A stretch of DNA of 64,000 bases from Saprospira grandis DSM 2844 (GTDB taxonomy: Bacteria; Bacteroidota; Bacteroidia; Chitinophagales; Saprospiraceae), in the NCBI RefSeq assembly GCF_000275825.1, contig NZ_JH719942.1:3574391-3638390 (forward strand), read 5' to 3'. Position 1 is the stretch's first letter. Every line of letters begins with the position of its first letter. The position numbers and the translations under genes are program-made. Below, piece after piece: positions 34,010 through 43,315 of this stretch. The notes beneath the pieces are model-generated. The model had not been told where the DNA came from. It saw nothing but the letters and a program-made list of their open reading frames with translations, and did not search any database.

Positions 34010-35941
34010 ATGCGATACTTTCTTTTTTTGATGATATTTCTGACCTCCACTCCGCTTTGGGCGCAAAAAGATTATCAAACCACCCAAGACATTTCTAAGA
34101 AAATTAAGAAGAAGTACCGAGAGGCTTTCTCTAGCTATAATGCCTTTAAATATAAGGAGGCCATAAAGCAGCTGGACAAGATTCAGAAAAAGGCCCCTCG
34201 TTTTGTTAATGCCTATTTGTTGGAGGCCGATTGCTATTTGTTGCTCAAAGATTGGGAAAAGGCCAAGGTTTGTTTTGAGCAGGCCCTAGAAATTGCGCCA
34301 GATTATAAGCCGATTTCGCATTATCGTTTGGGCCAATTGGCCATGCAATCGGCCACTTATGTAGAGGCGGGGCAGCAGCTGAGCTTGTTCTTAGAAAAAG
34401 CCCCCAAAAACAGCAAATTGCGGCCCGCAGCCGAACGCCTTTTGGCCGATGCCCGCTTTCGGCCCCAAGCCATGGCTAATCCCGTCCCTTTTCAACCCCA
34501 AAATATGGGGCCCAATATCAATAGCCACCAAAGAGAGTATTTTCCTAGCGTAACCGCCAATGAAAAAAAGGTGGTTTTTAATGTACTCATTGGCGAAGGC
34601 CGTCAGGCCCAAGAGGACCTCTACCAAAGCTTTAAGGTGAATGGAGAATGGACCCCCGCCAAGCCCTTGCCCGAAGTAAATACCCCCGAAAATGAAGGGG
34701 CCCAGAGCATCTCCGCCGATGGCCAATATCTGGTTTTTACGGTCTGCAATCGCCCTGGCGATTTTGGAAGCTGCGATTTATATTATTGCGTTTGGGAGGG
34801 CCAAGGATGGAGCCGCCCCCAAAACATGGGGCCCAATATCAATACGGGAAATTGGGAGTCGCAACCCTCTCTTTCAGCCAATGCACAAGCCCTCTATTTT
34901 ACTCGTGGAGGCGCCCGCAACCAAGGCGATAAGGACCTTTGGATGAGCTACCGAAACTTGGACGGCAGCTGGGGAAGGCCTCAGCCATTGTCTGAGCTCA
35001 ATACTGATTATGATGAAACCGCCCCCTGTATCCACCCCGATGGCCAAACGCTTTATTTTAGCTCTGAGGGCTACCCCGGTATGGGCAAAAAGGACCTCTT
35101 CATTAGCCGAAAAGGCGAAGATGGCAAATGGGGAAACCCCCTCAATTTAGGCTACCCGATCAATACCGAAGGCATTGAGGAAGCCATTGTGGTGGGCCTT
35201 TCTGGAGAACTCGCCTATCTGGCTGCAGAAAGAGCTGGAGGCTATGGCTCTTTGGACCTATACAGCTTTGAACTGCCCGAAGCCCTGCGGCCCAAAGCCG
35301 TAACTTATTTAGAGGCCCATGTTTTTGATGCAGAAACAAAGGCCAATTTAGCTCAAGCACTGGTCTATTTGATTGATCTGCAGACTCAAGATACCGTTTG
35401 CGCCATTCGGACCAATGCAGAAGGAAAGTTTTTGCTTTGCCTGCCCCTAGGCCAAGATTATGCCCTACATGTTAAGGAAAAAGGCTACCTCTTTGCCTCC
35501 GAACATTTTGAGCTCTCTGCGGCCAATAGCCGCCAAACACCCTATCAGCTACCAATGCCTTTGCAGGCCCTAAAAACCAACCCCAGTAAAACAGATAGGG
35601 TGGCCCCCATTTTACTAAAAAATGTCTTTTTTGCCACAAATTCAGCCAGCTTGCAGCCTAGCTCCAGAGCAGAGCTAGAACAACTAAGAAACCTCTTAAT
35701 AGAACAACCTAAAATGCGTATCCGCTTGCAGGGCCATACCGATAATGAAGGGGAGCAGGCCGATAACCTCGCCCTCTCTCAACGTCGAGCAGAGGCCGTC
35801 CGCCAATACCTTATTGAGCGAGGCATTGCCGCCGATCGCTTAGAAGCTCAGGGCTTTGGCGAAAGCCGACCTATTGCCGATAATAATACGGCAGAGGGGC
35901 GACAAGCTAACCGCCGAACCGAATTCTTGCCCTTAAATTAA
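34010..35941 (+). CDS. OmpA family protein with TPR, PD40 propeller and peptidoglycan-binding domain (PorE-like)
   Basis: 643 residues. Sec signal peptide (YFLFLMIFLTSTPLWAQKD); TPR region about 25-135 (FKYKEAIKQLDKIQKKAPRF); a WD40-like PD40 propeller about 150-425 with repeated YFPSVTANEKKVVF-, QSISADGQYLVFTVCN- and PCIHPDGQTLYFSSEG-type blades; a carboxypeptidase-regulatory-like domain about 440-520; and a C-terminal OmpA domain with GHTDNEG and LSQRRAEAVRQYL that binds peptidoglycan. The same order occurs in PorE, which anchors the type IX secretion machine; unlike PorE it shows no lipobox, and Bacteroidota have several paralogs, so the exact role is open. Confidence 0.88.
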   Translation: MRYFLFLMIFLTSTPLWAQKDYQTTQDISKKIKKKYREAFSSYNAFKYKEAIKQLDKIQKKAPRFVNAYLLEADCYLLLKDWEKAKVCFEQALEIAPDYKPISHYRLGQLAMQSATYVEAGQQLSLFLEKAPKNSKLRPAAERLLADARFRPQAMANPVPFQPQNMGPNINSHQREYFPSVTANEKKVVFNVLIGEGRQAQEDLYQSFKVNGEWTPAKPLPEVNTPENEGAQSISADGQYLVFTVCNRPGDFGSCDLYYCVWEGQGWSRPQNMGPNINTGNWESQPSLSANAQALYFTRGGARNQGDKDLWMSYRNLDGSWGRPQPLSELNTDYDETAPCIHPDGQTLYFSSEGYPGMGKKDLFISRKGEDGKWGNPLNLGYPINTEGIEEAIVVGLSGELAYLAAERAGGYGSLDLYSFELPEALRPKAVTYLEAHVFDAETKANLAQALVYLIDLQTQDTVCAIRTNAEGKFLLCLPLGQDYALHVKEKGYLFASEHFELSAANSRQTPYQLPMPLQALKTNPSKTDRVAPILLKNVFFATNSASLQPSSRAELEQLRNLLIEQPKMRIRLQGHTDNEGEQADNLALSQRRAEAVRQYLIERGIAADRLEAQGFGESRPIADNNTAEGRQANRRTEFLPLN

Positions 35942-36027
35942 GTCGGCCAGCGCTTAAAAAAAATAGGGGAGCCCTTGAACATCTAAATATTATTACCTAC
36001 CTTAGAATAAACTTAATATTTAGAGTA

Positions 36028-36956
36028 GAGTTTGTTTAAAAATTTCGTTTTAGGAAAATAAGTATAAAGGCTAAATAGTGTAGACTCGCCCAGTTGTCGG
36101 CTTTTCTTTCAAAACGAATGAGTAAAATTTTGAATGCGTCAATCCATGCGTTAGTTCGCTCAACAGAAAAGCGTTCTTTGTAAAGTTCCTCATCTATAAT
36201 ATCTTGATAATAAGCTTTTTTCTATTTCTTTTGTTGTGGTCAATATTAGGGATAATGCCCATTTTTTGGCAGTTTTCTCTAAGTTTTTTGCTATCAAACC
36301 CTGCATCAGCATTCATAAATAAACCATCAGGAGAGATGTCTGAAAGCTGCAGATCGGCAAGCATTTTTTGGAAATGACTCTCGATTTCAAACAAATCATT
36401 ATGGTTTCCCGCAAAAGGCGGAGACATAGCGATTGGCAGCCCATTTTTATCTGTGAGAAAGAGAGCATTTGTGGTTTTGGACTTTTTTCGGCCCTGATAA
36501 CCCACAGCTTCGCCCCCTCTTTTCGCTGGGGTATGACTTCCGTCAAGCTGTATACTAGATAAATCTAAACAAGATTTTTCATGGGCTAGAAATTGGATCC
36601 ACACTTTTTGCCAAATACCAGACTCGGACCAGCTATTGAAGTAGTAATATACTGTTTGCCAGCAAATTAGAACTTCGTCAAAAAAAGATTGTATCGGTAA
36701 TTCTCTCCACTGACAACCTGTTTTAAGCCTATAAATTATCGCTTTAACAATTTGCCACAGAGGCGCTTTGGTTTTTCGAGCCAATTTTTTTTCGGGAAAA
36801 AATGCTAATATTTTTTCCGTAATAAATTCTTTTGATAAATTCACAACCATGTTGCAAAGCCTTTTTTTGTTTTTGTCGTAATCAACAATAATAAGCGCTT
36901 TGCAGCATTTTTTTTTGCCTTAGTCTAGCTGCTGACTAAAAAATTTAAACAAGCTC
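36028..36956 (-). mobile_element. IS5-family (IS427-like) insertion sequence, about 929 bp
   Basis: Imperfect terminal repeats: the left end GAGTTTGTTTAAAAATTT and the right end, read inward, GAGCTTGTTTAAATTTTTT. A 3-bp duplication GTA flanks it (36025-36027, 36957-36959). The transposase lies on the minus strand in two overlapping frames. The element sits between the OmpA gene and cas6, with its right end 21 bp before the cas6 start codon. Confidence 0.85.
36036..36850 (-). CDS. IS5-family transposase with likely programmed -1 frameshift
   Basis: The first frame (36850 down to 36194) encodes the DUF4096-type N-terminus (WQIVKAIIYRLKTGCQWREL) and the DDE residues D in IQLDGSHTPAKR and D in MNADAGFDSKKLREN. 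At a run A6G (minus strand; complement at 36215-36221) the -1 frame continues AYYQDIIDEELYKERFSVER and TNAWIDAFKILLIRFERKAD, carrying the catalytic Glu, and stops at 36036. An A6G slippery site at the exact junction and no other damage argue for programmed frameshifting, as known for IS427-type elements, so the element may still be active. Confidence 0.82.
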
Positions 36957-36977
36957 GTAGTTAAAAACCCAAATTAA

Positions 36978-37799
36978 ATGCGAATTGAACTCACTTTTAA
37001 GGTCCTTCGACCGGGACAAAAGCTCCCCTTTTCCTACCAATACAATTTGGCGGAATGGATTTACTACTGCCTGAGCCGAGGCAAGCGCAACTTTTCTAAG
37101 TTTTTGTATTATGGGGCTTTTCGTCGCTCCAAACATCAATTTAAGCTGATGAGCTTCTCTCGTTTGTCTATTCCACAAGAGGGACGGAAGGTATTTAAGC
37201 GCTACTTGGAAGTTTGGGCCGAGGAGGTCAAACTAGAGCTGCGTTTTTTGGTCCGAGAAGAGGAAAAGGAAAATATCATGATGGCCTTTGAGCAGCGCCG
37301 CCTTCGCCTTGGCGATGGCCGCATGGGCATTGAGCTAGAGGTAACAAAGGTGGAAGAGCTCCAAATGCCCAATATTGAAGATGGGGCGGCGCCTATGCGC
37401 ACCCAAACCCCTATGATTTTGAGCCGGATGGAGGAACATAAGGGCAAAATGGTGCCGCAGTATCTGCATCCAATGGACCAAGGGTATCATAAGATTTTGC
37501 TCGATCGTCTGATTGATAATTATCAATTGGCTTCTCCGCATGGGCTGCTTGCTCCAGCTCAAGAGCTCATCAATGGTCCAGAATTAAACTTTAAGCTACT
37601 TTCTAAAAAAGAAGATATTAGCCGAAAAGGGACCGACCTGCAACCGCATAACCCCCGATTTGCAGAACGGGTAATTGGCTATCTCTTTGATTTTGAGCTA
37701 CAAGGACCAGCAGAAATTTTGCGTTTGGCTTATTTAGGTGGCCTAGGCGCCAAAAATGCAATGGGTTTTGGCTGCGTCCGTTTTAATTATAAAGAGTAA
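36978..37799 (+). CDS. cas6: CRISPR-associated endoribonuclease Cas6
   Basis: 273 residues. Starts MRIELTFKV with a PFSYQYNLAEWIYYCLSRG segment and FKLMSFSRLSIP, the first ferredoxin-like fold of Cas6; ends with the glycine-rich loop AYLGGLGAKNAMGFGCVRF, the family hallmark that contacts repeat RNA. Cas6 cuts pre-crRNA within the repeat, leaving the 8-nt 5' handle; the array 5.6 kb downstream has repeats with the matching ATTGAAAC end on its transcribed strand. No other cas gene is next to it, so it is an orphan. A small terminator follows the stop. The IS5 element 21 bp upstream has separated it from its original upstream region. Confidence 0.88.
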   Translation: MRIELTFKVLRPGQKLPFSYQYNLAEWIYYCLSRGKRNFSKFLYYGAFRRSKHQFKLMSFSRLSIPQEGRKVFKRYLEVWAEEVKLELRFLVREEEKENIMMAFEQRRLRLGDGRMGIELEVTKVEELQMPNIEDGAAPMRTQTPMILSRMEEHKGKMVPQYLHPMDQGYHKILLDRLIDNYQLASPHGLLAPAQELINGPELNFKLLSKKEDISRKGTDLQPHNPRFAERVIGYLFDFELQGPAEILRLAYLGGLGAKNAMGFGCVRFNYKE

Positions 37800-37821
37800 T
37801 TGGGAATTATATTTAGATTTT

Positions 37822-37862
37822 TAAATGTTCGGCCAAAGATAAGTTGGTCGAACATTTTTTAT
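37822..37862 (+). terminator. Rho-independent terminator of cas6
   Basis: AAATGTTCGGCCAA pairs with TTGGTCGAACATTT (one G-T pair) around a 7-nt loop, followed by a T-rich stretch. Confidence 0.88.
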
Positions 37863-38066
37863 TTATGGCTGTTCCAAATAAAAATAAAGAGGCCTGCTCT
37901 ATTAAAAAAAAGAGAAGCCTACTATAAGATTTTTAATAACAGAGGAGATTTTTTAACTTTGGGCGCCCAAGCAGCTTTTGGGCAGAAGAAAAAATAAGTT
38001 AGCAACCACTGAACCGCCTTGTGCAGTCCGCTGCTCAAAGTTGTTCAACATAAACAGAAATCAGCA

Positions 38067-39392
38067 ATGGCAAAAGTTGAGTTAATCATGCCCAAATTGG
38101 GAGAAAGTATCATTGAGGCCACTATCTTATCTTGGGAAAAAGAGGTAGGCGAAAGCGTAGAGCTAGACGAAAACGTCTTAACGATTGCCACCGATAAGGT
38201 GGATACAGAAGTGCCTTCTCCTGTAGAAGGGGTCTTGCTGGAAATTCTGCATCCCGATGGCGCCACGGTGGCCGTGGGTGCCCCAATTGCTATTATTGAA
38301 ACAGAAGCGGAGGGCGTTGAAGCTTCTCCTGCTGTGGCGGAAGCACCTCAGGCCAAAGAAGAAAACAGCGCAGCTCCTCAGCCAGAGACGGCGGCTGTTG
38401 TGGCCACAGATTTTAGCCAATCGGATCGTTTTTACTCTCCTTTGGTGAAAAGCATTGCTAAGGAAGAGGGTATTGGCTTAGAAGAATTGGACAACATTAG
38501 CGGAACGGGCCAAAATGGCCGAGTGACTAAGCATGATGTTTTGGCCTATTTGGAAAATCGCAAAAAGGCGCCTCAAGTGGTGGCTCCTGTGAAAAAAGAG
38601 GCTCCCAAAGCGGTAGCTCCCGCCAATAATGGGCAGCAAATGGCCGTACAACAGTTCAATTTGCCCCCAGTAGATACTTCTGGAAATGTAGAAATTATTG
38701 AGATGGGCCGCATGCGCAAGCTCATTGCGGACCATATGGTTATGTCTAAGCATGTTTCTCCGCATGTGACTTCTTTTATAGAAGTAGATGTAACGAATCT
38801 CGTACAATGGCGCAAAAAGGCCAAGGCCGTTTATGCCGAAAAATATGGCGAGAAAATTACCTTTACGCCCATTTTTGTAGAAGCCGTAACCAAGGCCCTA
38901 CAAGATTACCCTATGGTGAATATAGCGGTAAAAGGGAACCAAATTGTTCGCTATAAGGATATCAATATTGGAATGGCGGCAGCTTTGCCCACAGGCAACC
39001 TCATTGTGCCCGTGATTAAGAATGCCGATATGCTCAACTTGGTGGGCTTGACCAAAAAGGTGAATGATTTGGCTAATCGCGCTAGAGGAAATAAACTCAA
39101 GCCCGAAGAAATTAAAGGCGGTACCTTTACTTTGACCAATGTAGGGACTTTTGGTAATGTGATGGGGACCCCCATTATTAACCAACCTCAGGTGGCTATT
39201 TTGGCCGTGGGGGCAATTCGCAAAAAGCCCGCAGTAATTGAAACCCCTACTGGAGATATGATTGGTATTCGCCACATGATGTTCCTCTCGCTATCTTATG
39301 ACCACCGAGTGGTGGATGGTATGCTTGGCGGTTCTTTCCTTCGTCGTATAGGAGATTACCTAGAAGCTTTTGACCTCAATAGAGATATCTAG
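38067..39392 (+). CDS. 2-oxoacid dehydrogenase E2 (dihydrolipoamide acyltransferase)
   Basis: 441 residues from the ATG at 38067 (the frame extends upstream without conservation). N-terminal lipoyl domain with the lipoylated Lys44 in IATDKVDTEVPSP; a Pro/Ala-rich hinge; an E3/E1-binding domain at about 122-160 (LVKSIAKEEGIGLEELDNIS); a second hinge; and the catalytic acyltransferase domain with the terminal LSYDHRVVDGMLGG (His about 413). Forms the core of a pyruvate, branched-chain or 2-oxoglutarate dehydrogenase complex; the substrate cannot be decided without neighbours, but the single lipoyl domain and sequence style favour the branched-chain/2-oxoglutarate-like group. Confidence 0.92.
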   Translation: MAKVELIMPKLGESIIEATILSWEKEVGESVELDENVLTIATDKVDTEVPSPVEGVLLEILHPDGATVAVGAPIAIIETEAEGVEASPAVAEAPQAKEENSAAPQPETAAVVATDFSQSDRFYSPLVKSIAKEEGIGLEELDNISGTGQNGRVTKHDVLAYLENRKKAPQVVAPVKKEAPKAVAPANNGQQMAVQQFNLPPVDTSGNVEIIEMGRMRKLIADHMVMSKHVSPHVTSFIEVDVTNLVQWRKKAKAVYAEKYGEKITFTPIFVEAVTKALQDYPMVNIAVKGNQIVRYKDINIGMAAALPTGNLIVPVIKNADMLNLVGLTKKVNDLANRARGNKLKPEEIKGGTFTLTNVGTFGNVMGTPIINQPQVAILAVGAIRKKPAVIETPTGDMIGIRHMMFLSLSYDHRVVDGMLGGSFLRRIGDYLEAFDLNRDI

Positions 39393-39407
39393 TTTTGATA
39401 GAGGATA

Positions 39408-39446
39408 ACAAAACAGCCCGCTCTGCAAAGAGCGGGCTGTTTTGTG
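39408..39446 (+). terminator. Strong bidirectional terminator hairpin
   Basis: ACAAAACAGCCCGCTCT pairs perfectly with AGAGCGGGCTGTTTTGT around a GCAA-type tetraloop, 15 bp after the E2 stop. Confidence 0.95.
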
Positions 39447-39494
39447 TTGGGGCCGAAGCGGAAAGGCCAAAAGTGAAAACGGTTGTTGTGCGGA

Positions 39495-39690
39495 CTAGCG
39501 ATGTGGCGGGGTGGCCCGAAGGGCCAGACCTAGGCGGCAAAGCCGCCGCAGGGCCGAGCAGACTTGCGAGCCCCAAAACGTAGCGCCCGCCGCAGGCGGG
39601 AGGCCCCAAAACAACAGCGAGCCCCGAAACGACAACAAGAACTTTAGTTCGCAGTTCGACGACCGAAGGGAGGCGGAGGTCCCAAAAAAA
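39495..39690 (-). repeat. GC-rich intergenic repeat, copy 11
   Basis: Minus-orientation copy (39495-39615; core GCAGGGCCGAGCAGACTTGC at about 39549-39568; stems GGCGGCAAAGCCGCC and GCCCGCCGCAGGCGGG) followed at 39640-39690 by the inverted second module (TTCGCAGTTCGACGACCGAA). It separates two convergent genes. Confidence 0.88.
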
Positions 39691-39698
39691 TAAAAAAC

Positions 39699-40415
39699 TT
39701 AATTAAATTTTGGACCAAGATAGAGGCGAATGAGTCCTTTGGCGATTAAAATTTCGGCAATGAGGGCATTGAAGAGCCAGCTGCCCCAGGCCTCGAAAAC
39801 GTAAATTTGGGGAAAGCAGAGGTAGGGAAAGCTTTCTGAAGGGCAGGGGATATCGTATTGGTAGCGCAGATAGCTGATGAGGTAGCTGAAGATGCGCAGG
39901 CTGATGGCCGAGAGGCTGAAGGCATAGGAGCGGATCATGAAAGTGGCATGGCCTCGGAAATTTTTGGCTAGGGCGAGTCGAAAAGCTTGGGCGGTGAGGG
40001 TCCACCAAAGTAAGGCCTGGCAAACAAAGGCGACTTTGGCCCATGTTCCGCCACTGCCCGAAAAAGCCATAATGAGTCCAGAAGGAGCAGCTAAAAAGAG
40101 GAGCAAATAGCTATAATAGCGGCCCAAACGGCGGTGCCAAAGCGGAAATTTCTGCAAAAAATAGGGCCAAAAAAGGGGGAGCCCCAAGGCCAAAACCAGG
40201 CAACTGCTAGTAATATGGGTATAAAAAGCCGACATATAGAAGGCATCTTGGGTCAGATAGTCCTCTTTATTGGCCAAAAAATCGATATCGGTAGGGAAGG
40301 GGGGCAGCAGATAGGGCAGGGCAATATTGAGCATAATGAGCACAAAAAAGCCGCCCAACAAAAGCAGAAAAAGCGCAGTAAACTGAGCTAACTTTTTGGG
40401 GAGTAGATTAGACAT
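39699..40415 (-). CDS. DUF2306 family membrane protein
   Basis: 238 residues with about six membrane helices. The family signatures FPLWHRRLGRYYSYLLLFLA (about 89-108) and FRGHATFMIRSYAFSLSAIS (about 156-175), with His residues at the usual places, fit DUF2306, a family of possible heme/quinone-related membrane proteins of unknown function. It starts 5 bp after the stop of recD2, so the two form an operon; no functional link is known. Confidence 0.85.
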   Translation of the reverse strand: MSNLLPKKLAQFTALFLLLLGGFFVLIMLNIALPYLLPPFPTDIDFLANKEDYLTQDAFYMSAFYTHITSSCLVLALGLPLFWPYFLQKFPLWHRRLGRYYSYLLLFLAAPSGLIMAFSGSGGTWAKVAFVCQALLWWTLTAQAFRLALAKNFRGHATFMIRSYAFSLSAISLRIFSYLISYLRYQYDIPCPSESFPYLCFPQIYVFEAWGSWLFNALIAEILIAKGLIRLYLGPKFN

Positions 40416-40420
40416 AGGCC

Positions 40421-42709
40421 TTAGACTTCATTGGGGAAATGCCGCTCTAACCAGTCTGGATATTCGGGACTATTGGGTAGGGGGGCAATTTGAATAGCAG
40501 GTAGTTTTTTTTCGTTAGGGTCTTGCAACAGCCAGAGCAAACCCGAATAGCGTTTGCGCATTCTTTGGTTGCGCACGGCAATAAGCAGGGCTTTTTTGCT
40601 ACCGATGAGGACCACCAGTCGTTTGCCTCGGGTGATTGCGGTATAGACCAGATTGCGAAAAAGCAGGCTATATTGGGATTCGTGGACAGGCATAACAATG
40701 CAGGGGGCCTCGCTCCCTTGGTACTTATGTACACTAACGGCATAGGCGAGGTCCATATTTTGGAGGTCTTGATATTGGTATTCAATCATGGTTTCTCCAT
40801 CCATTTCGACCGTAAAGGTCTTTTCGGCGGGAGTAATTTTGCGGATATAGCCAATGTCGCCATTATAAACGCCTTTTTCGTAGTCATTTTTTAGCTGCAT
40901 GACCTTATCGCCCAGATAAAAAACCTGTTCGCCTCTTTCAATTTTATCCTTTTGGGGTCCATTGGGATTGAGGGCTTTTTGTAGGCTTTTATTGAGGGCT
41001 CGGGTGCCCAGATCGCCTTTATGGATAGGGCAGAGGAGTTGAATATCCTTTTTTGCATCAAAATTATAGCGTTTGGGCAGGCGTTTGGCCATGAGTTCCG
41101 GAATCATCTGGGCGGCTTCTGCGGCATTGGCTTTAGGGATAAAGAAAAAGTCGGCATCGGCTTCGGTCTGAATATCGGGAAAAATTCCTTGGTTAATTTT
41201 GTGTGCATTGCGTACAATTTTCGAGTTGGCCGCTTGTCGAAAAATTTCTTTGAGGCGGGTCACGGCTAGTTTATCCGAGCCCATCAGATCATCTAAAACA
41301 TTGCCGGGCCCCACGCTAGGGAGCTGGTCCACATCGCCCACCAAAATGAGTTTGGCATGATGCGGCAGGGCATGTAGTAAAATCGCCATTAGGGTGGTAT
41401 CAATCATACTGGCCTCATCCACAATCAGTACATCGCAATCCAGTTCTTCCATATTGCGAATATGTTGGTTATAATAGGCGCCAATACCGATAGAAAGTAG
41501 GGAGTGAATAGTGCTAGCCTCCTGACCGGTGACTTCGGCCAGGCGTTTGGCGGCTCGCCCGGTGGGAGCGGCCAAGCAAATCGTATCGCTATGTCGGCTG
41601 AGGATATTGAGGATAATTTTGGTAATTGTACTTTTTCCAGTCCCGGGTCCTCCTGTAATAATATGTAATTTGTGGCTCAGGCTTCGGCGGACGGCCTCAA
41701 GTTGTTCGGTGGCCAGATCGATGGACGTATTTTTCTGGGCCAATTCCAGTTCTGCCTCAATATCAATATCTTCGGCCCAGCTTTGGGGGTATTTATTCAG
41801 GCGGTCTAGCTGCTCAATAATATCTTTTTCTTGATAATAGAGGCTTTTGCTCCAAATCAGGCGTTGATCCTGCCCCTTGCTTTCATCCCAAAATCTTTCA
41901 ATAAAGACCTCTTTTTTATCTTTGAGTTGGGCCAGGGGCCCTTGCAATTGCTCTTGCCCGAGGGCCAGCATTTGTCCAGCTTCTTGCAAAAAACTTTGAA
42001 GCGGATAGCAGCTATGTCCTTGGCCCGAGAGCTCTTGCAAAAGGTAGAGTAAGGCGGCTGAAACTCTTTTGGGATCCTCTTGTTGCAGGCCCATTTTCTT
42101 TGCCATTTCATCGGCTTTTGTAAAGCCGATGCCTTCAATATCATTGGCGAGGCAGTAGGGGTTTTGCTTAATTTTAGCGATGCTTTCCGAGCCGTATTTT
42201 CTGTATATTTTTTGGGCAAAAGCTGGAGAGATTCCATTTTTTTGCAAGAAAATAATGAGGCTACGCGCCTTTTGTTGTTCTTGCCAAGAGCTAATAATGA
42301 GGTCCAGTTTATTTTGGCTAATGCCTTTAATTTTTAGCAGTTTTTCTGGCGAATTTTCAATAATATCAAGGGTGTCCTTACCAAATTTGGCCACAATTCG
42401 CTTGGCGAAAGTTGGGCCAACGCCTCGAATTTGGCCCGAGCTCAAATAGCGTTCAATATCTTCGGGACTTTGGGGCAGTTGTTGTTCAAATTGCTCTACC
42501 TGAAACTGTTTGCCATGCCGTTTATTATTGGTCCAATAGCCCTGACAAATTAGTTTTTCGCCTTTTTCCACCCCCAAAAGACTGCCGACTACCACCGTTT
42601 GTTTTCCGCCATCCTCTGGCTGAAAACGAGCTACAGTATAGCCATTTTCCTCATTTCGGTAGATAATATGTGTCAGTTGCCCTTTTAGGCGCTGGCTGAT
42701 CGCGTCCAT
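40421..42709 (-). CDS. recD2: RecD2-type ATP-dependent DNA helicase
   Basis: 762 residues, close to the family size. An OB-like N-terminal domain (about 1-75), tandem helix-hairpin-helix motifs (about 85-200; SGQIRGVGPTFAKRIVAKFG, LLKIKGISQNKLDLII), then a SF1B helicase core: Walker A IITGGPGTGKSTITK (about 348-362), Walker B VLIVDEASMIDT, GDVDQLPSVGPG, and the C-terminal motifs AYAVSVHKYQGSEAP and YTAITRGKRLVVL. RecD2 is the stand-alone 5'-3' helicase in bacteria without RecBCD, used in repair and replication-fork processing. The start ATG at 42709 is followed directly by conserved sequence. Confidence 0.94.
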   Translation of the reverse strand: MDAISQRLKGQLTHIIYRNEENGYTVARFQPEDGGKQTVVVGSLLGVEKGEKLICQGYWTNNKRHGKQFQVEQFEQQLPQSPEDIERYLSSGQIRGVGPTFAKRIVAKFGKDTLDIIENSPEKLLKIKGISQNKLDLIISSWQEQQKARSLIIFLQKNGISPAFAQKIYRKYGSESIAKIKQNPYCLANDIEGIGFTKADEMAKKMGLQQEDPKRVSAALLYLLQELSGQGHSCYPLQSFLQEAGQMLALGQEQLQGPLAQLKDKKEVFIERFWDESKGQDQRLIWSKSLYYQEKDIIEQLDRLNKYPQSWAEDIDIEAELELAQKNTSIDLATEQLEAVRRSLSHKLHIITGGPGTGKSTITKIILNILSRHSDTICLAAPTGRAAKRLAEVTGQEASTIHSLLSIGIGAYYNQHIRNMEELDCDVLIVDEASMIDTTLMAILLHALPHHAKLILVGDVDQLPSVGPGNVLDDLMGSDKLAVTRLKEIFRQAANSKIVRNAHKINQGIFPDIQTEADADFFFIPKANAAEAAQMIPELMAKRLPKRYNFDAKKDIQLLCPIHKGDLGTRALNKSLQKALNPNGPQKDKIERGEQVFYLGDKVMQLKNDYEKGVYNGDIGYIRKITPAEKTFTVEMDGETMIEYQYQDLQNMDLAYAVSVHKYQGSEAPCIVMPVHESQYSLLFRNLVYTAITRGKRLVVLIGSKKALLIAVRNQRMRKRYSGLLWLLQDPNEKKLPAIQIAPLPNSPEYPDWLERHFPNEV

Positions 42710-42874
42710 ATTTTAGTCTTTAGTTTTTGTAGAACAATAGCGTTCCTAAAGTACAACCTTTTATGAATATTGTCAAATAATAGCTATTGCTGCGGCTTAT
42801 TTTTTGTTTAAACTAATAGTTTTAGGCGGTACTTTCTTTATAATTTGTTCATTATAAGTTTTTTATGTTTGTTT
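42710..42874. other. Intergenic region upstream of recD2
   Basis: AT-rich, likely holding the minus-strand recD2 promoter; nothing definite seen. Confidence 0.4.
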
Positions 42875-43012
42875 TGGGGCCCGCGGCCAGTTCGGCCTTT
42901 GGCCTCAGTTGGCCGCCGCTATGCTTCGCCGCTCGCAGGTCTGCTCGGCCCTGCGTCGCTTTGCTCCTTGGTCTGGCGCTTTGCGCCACGGCTGCGCAGC
43001 GCTGGGCCGGCA
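42875..43012 (+). repeat. GC-rich intergenic repeat, copy 12
   Basis: Plus-orientation copy: starts GGGGCCCGCGG, a variable block GTTCGGCCTTTGGCCTCAGT, CTCGCAGGTCTGCTCGGCCC at about 42934-42953, end GCGCAGCGCTGGGCCGG. Here the usual GGGG before the core is replaced by CGCCG. Confidence 0.85.
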
Positions 43013-43123
43013 CAACTTATTTTTTCAGTTTTGGTATTTTTCTTTGGCCGTCAATTTTTTTAAAAAATAGTATACTCAAAATCAGTTAGTTATTTCTTTA
43101 GGATTTCATTTGGGTAAAATAGG

Positions 43124-43155
43124 TTTGGAAAAGCGGAAAGGAGCGCCTATATTTG
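43124..43155 (+). promoter_or_regulatory. Bacteroidota-type promoter of tRNA-Asp
   Basis: TTTG at 43124-43127, 20-nt spacer, TATATTTG at 43148-43155, an exact TAnnTTTG box; the tRNA begins 28 bp downstream. Confidence 0.75.
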
Positions 43156-43183
43156 TGTCGTTCCCATAGGGAATAACCAATTT

Positions 43184-43260
43184 GGTCTGGTAGTTCAGTT
43201 GGTTAGAATACCTGCCTGTCACGCAGGGGGTCGCGGGTTCGAGTCCCGTCCAGACCGCCA
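43184..43260 (+). tRNA. tRNA-Asp (anticodon GTC)
   Basis: A 77-nt cloverleaf with encoded CCA: acceptor GGTCTGG / CCAGACC, D-arm GTTCAGTTGGTTAGAAT, anticodon stem-loop CCTGCCTGTCACGCAGG with GTC, T-arm CGCGGGTTCGAGTCCCGTC, discriminator G at 43257 and CCA at 43258-43260. Confidence 0.98.
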
Positions 43261-43290
43261 AAGCACGCATATTGCGTGCTTTTTTTTGGG
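43261..43290 (+). terminator. tRNA terminator
   Basis: AAGCACGC pairs with GCGTGCTT around ATATT and is followed by a T-run. Confidence 0.93.
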
Positions 43291-43315
43291 CCTAGGGGAG
43301 GGGCTGTAGACAAAA

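Noticed and set aside
33673-34098. Frames of 66 and 141 codons before the OmpA gene
   Set aside because: They translate the intergenic repeat and the second repeat module and run into the OmpA start in another frame.
37800-37997. 65-codon frame after cas6
   Set aside because: It runs through the cas6 terminator and has no family features or start signal.
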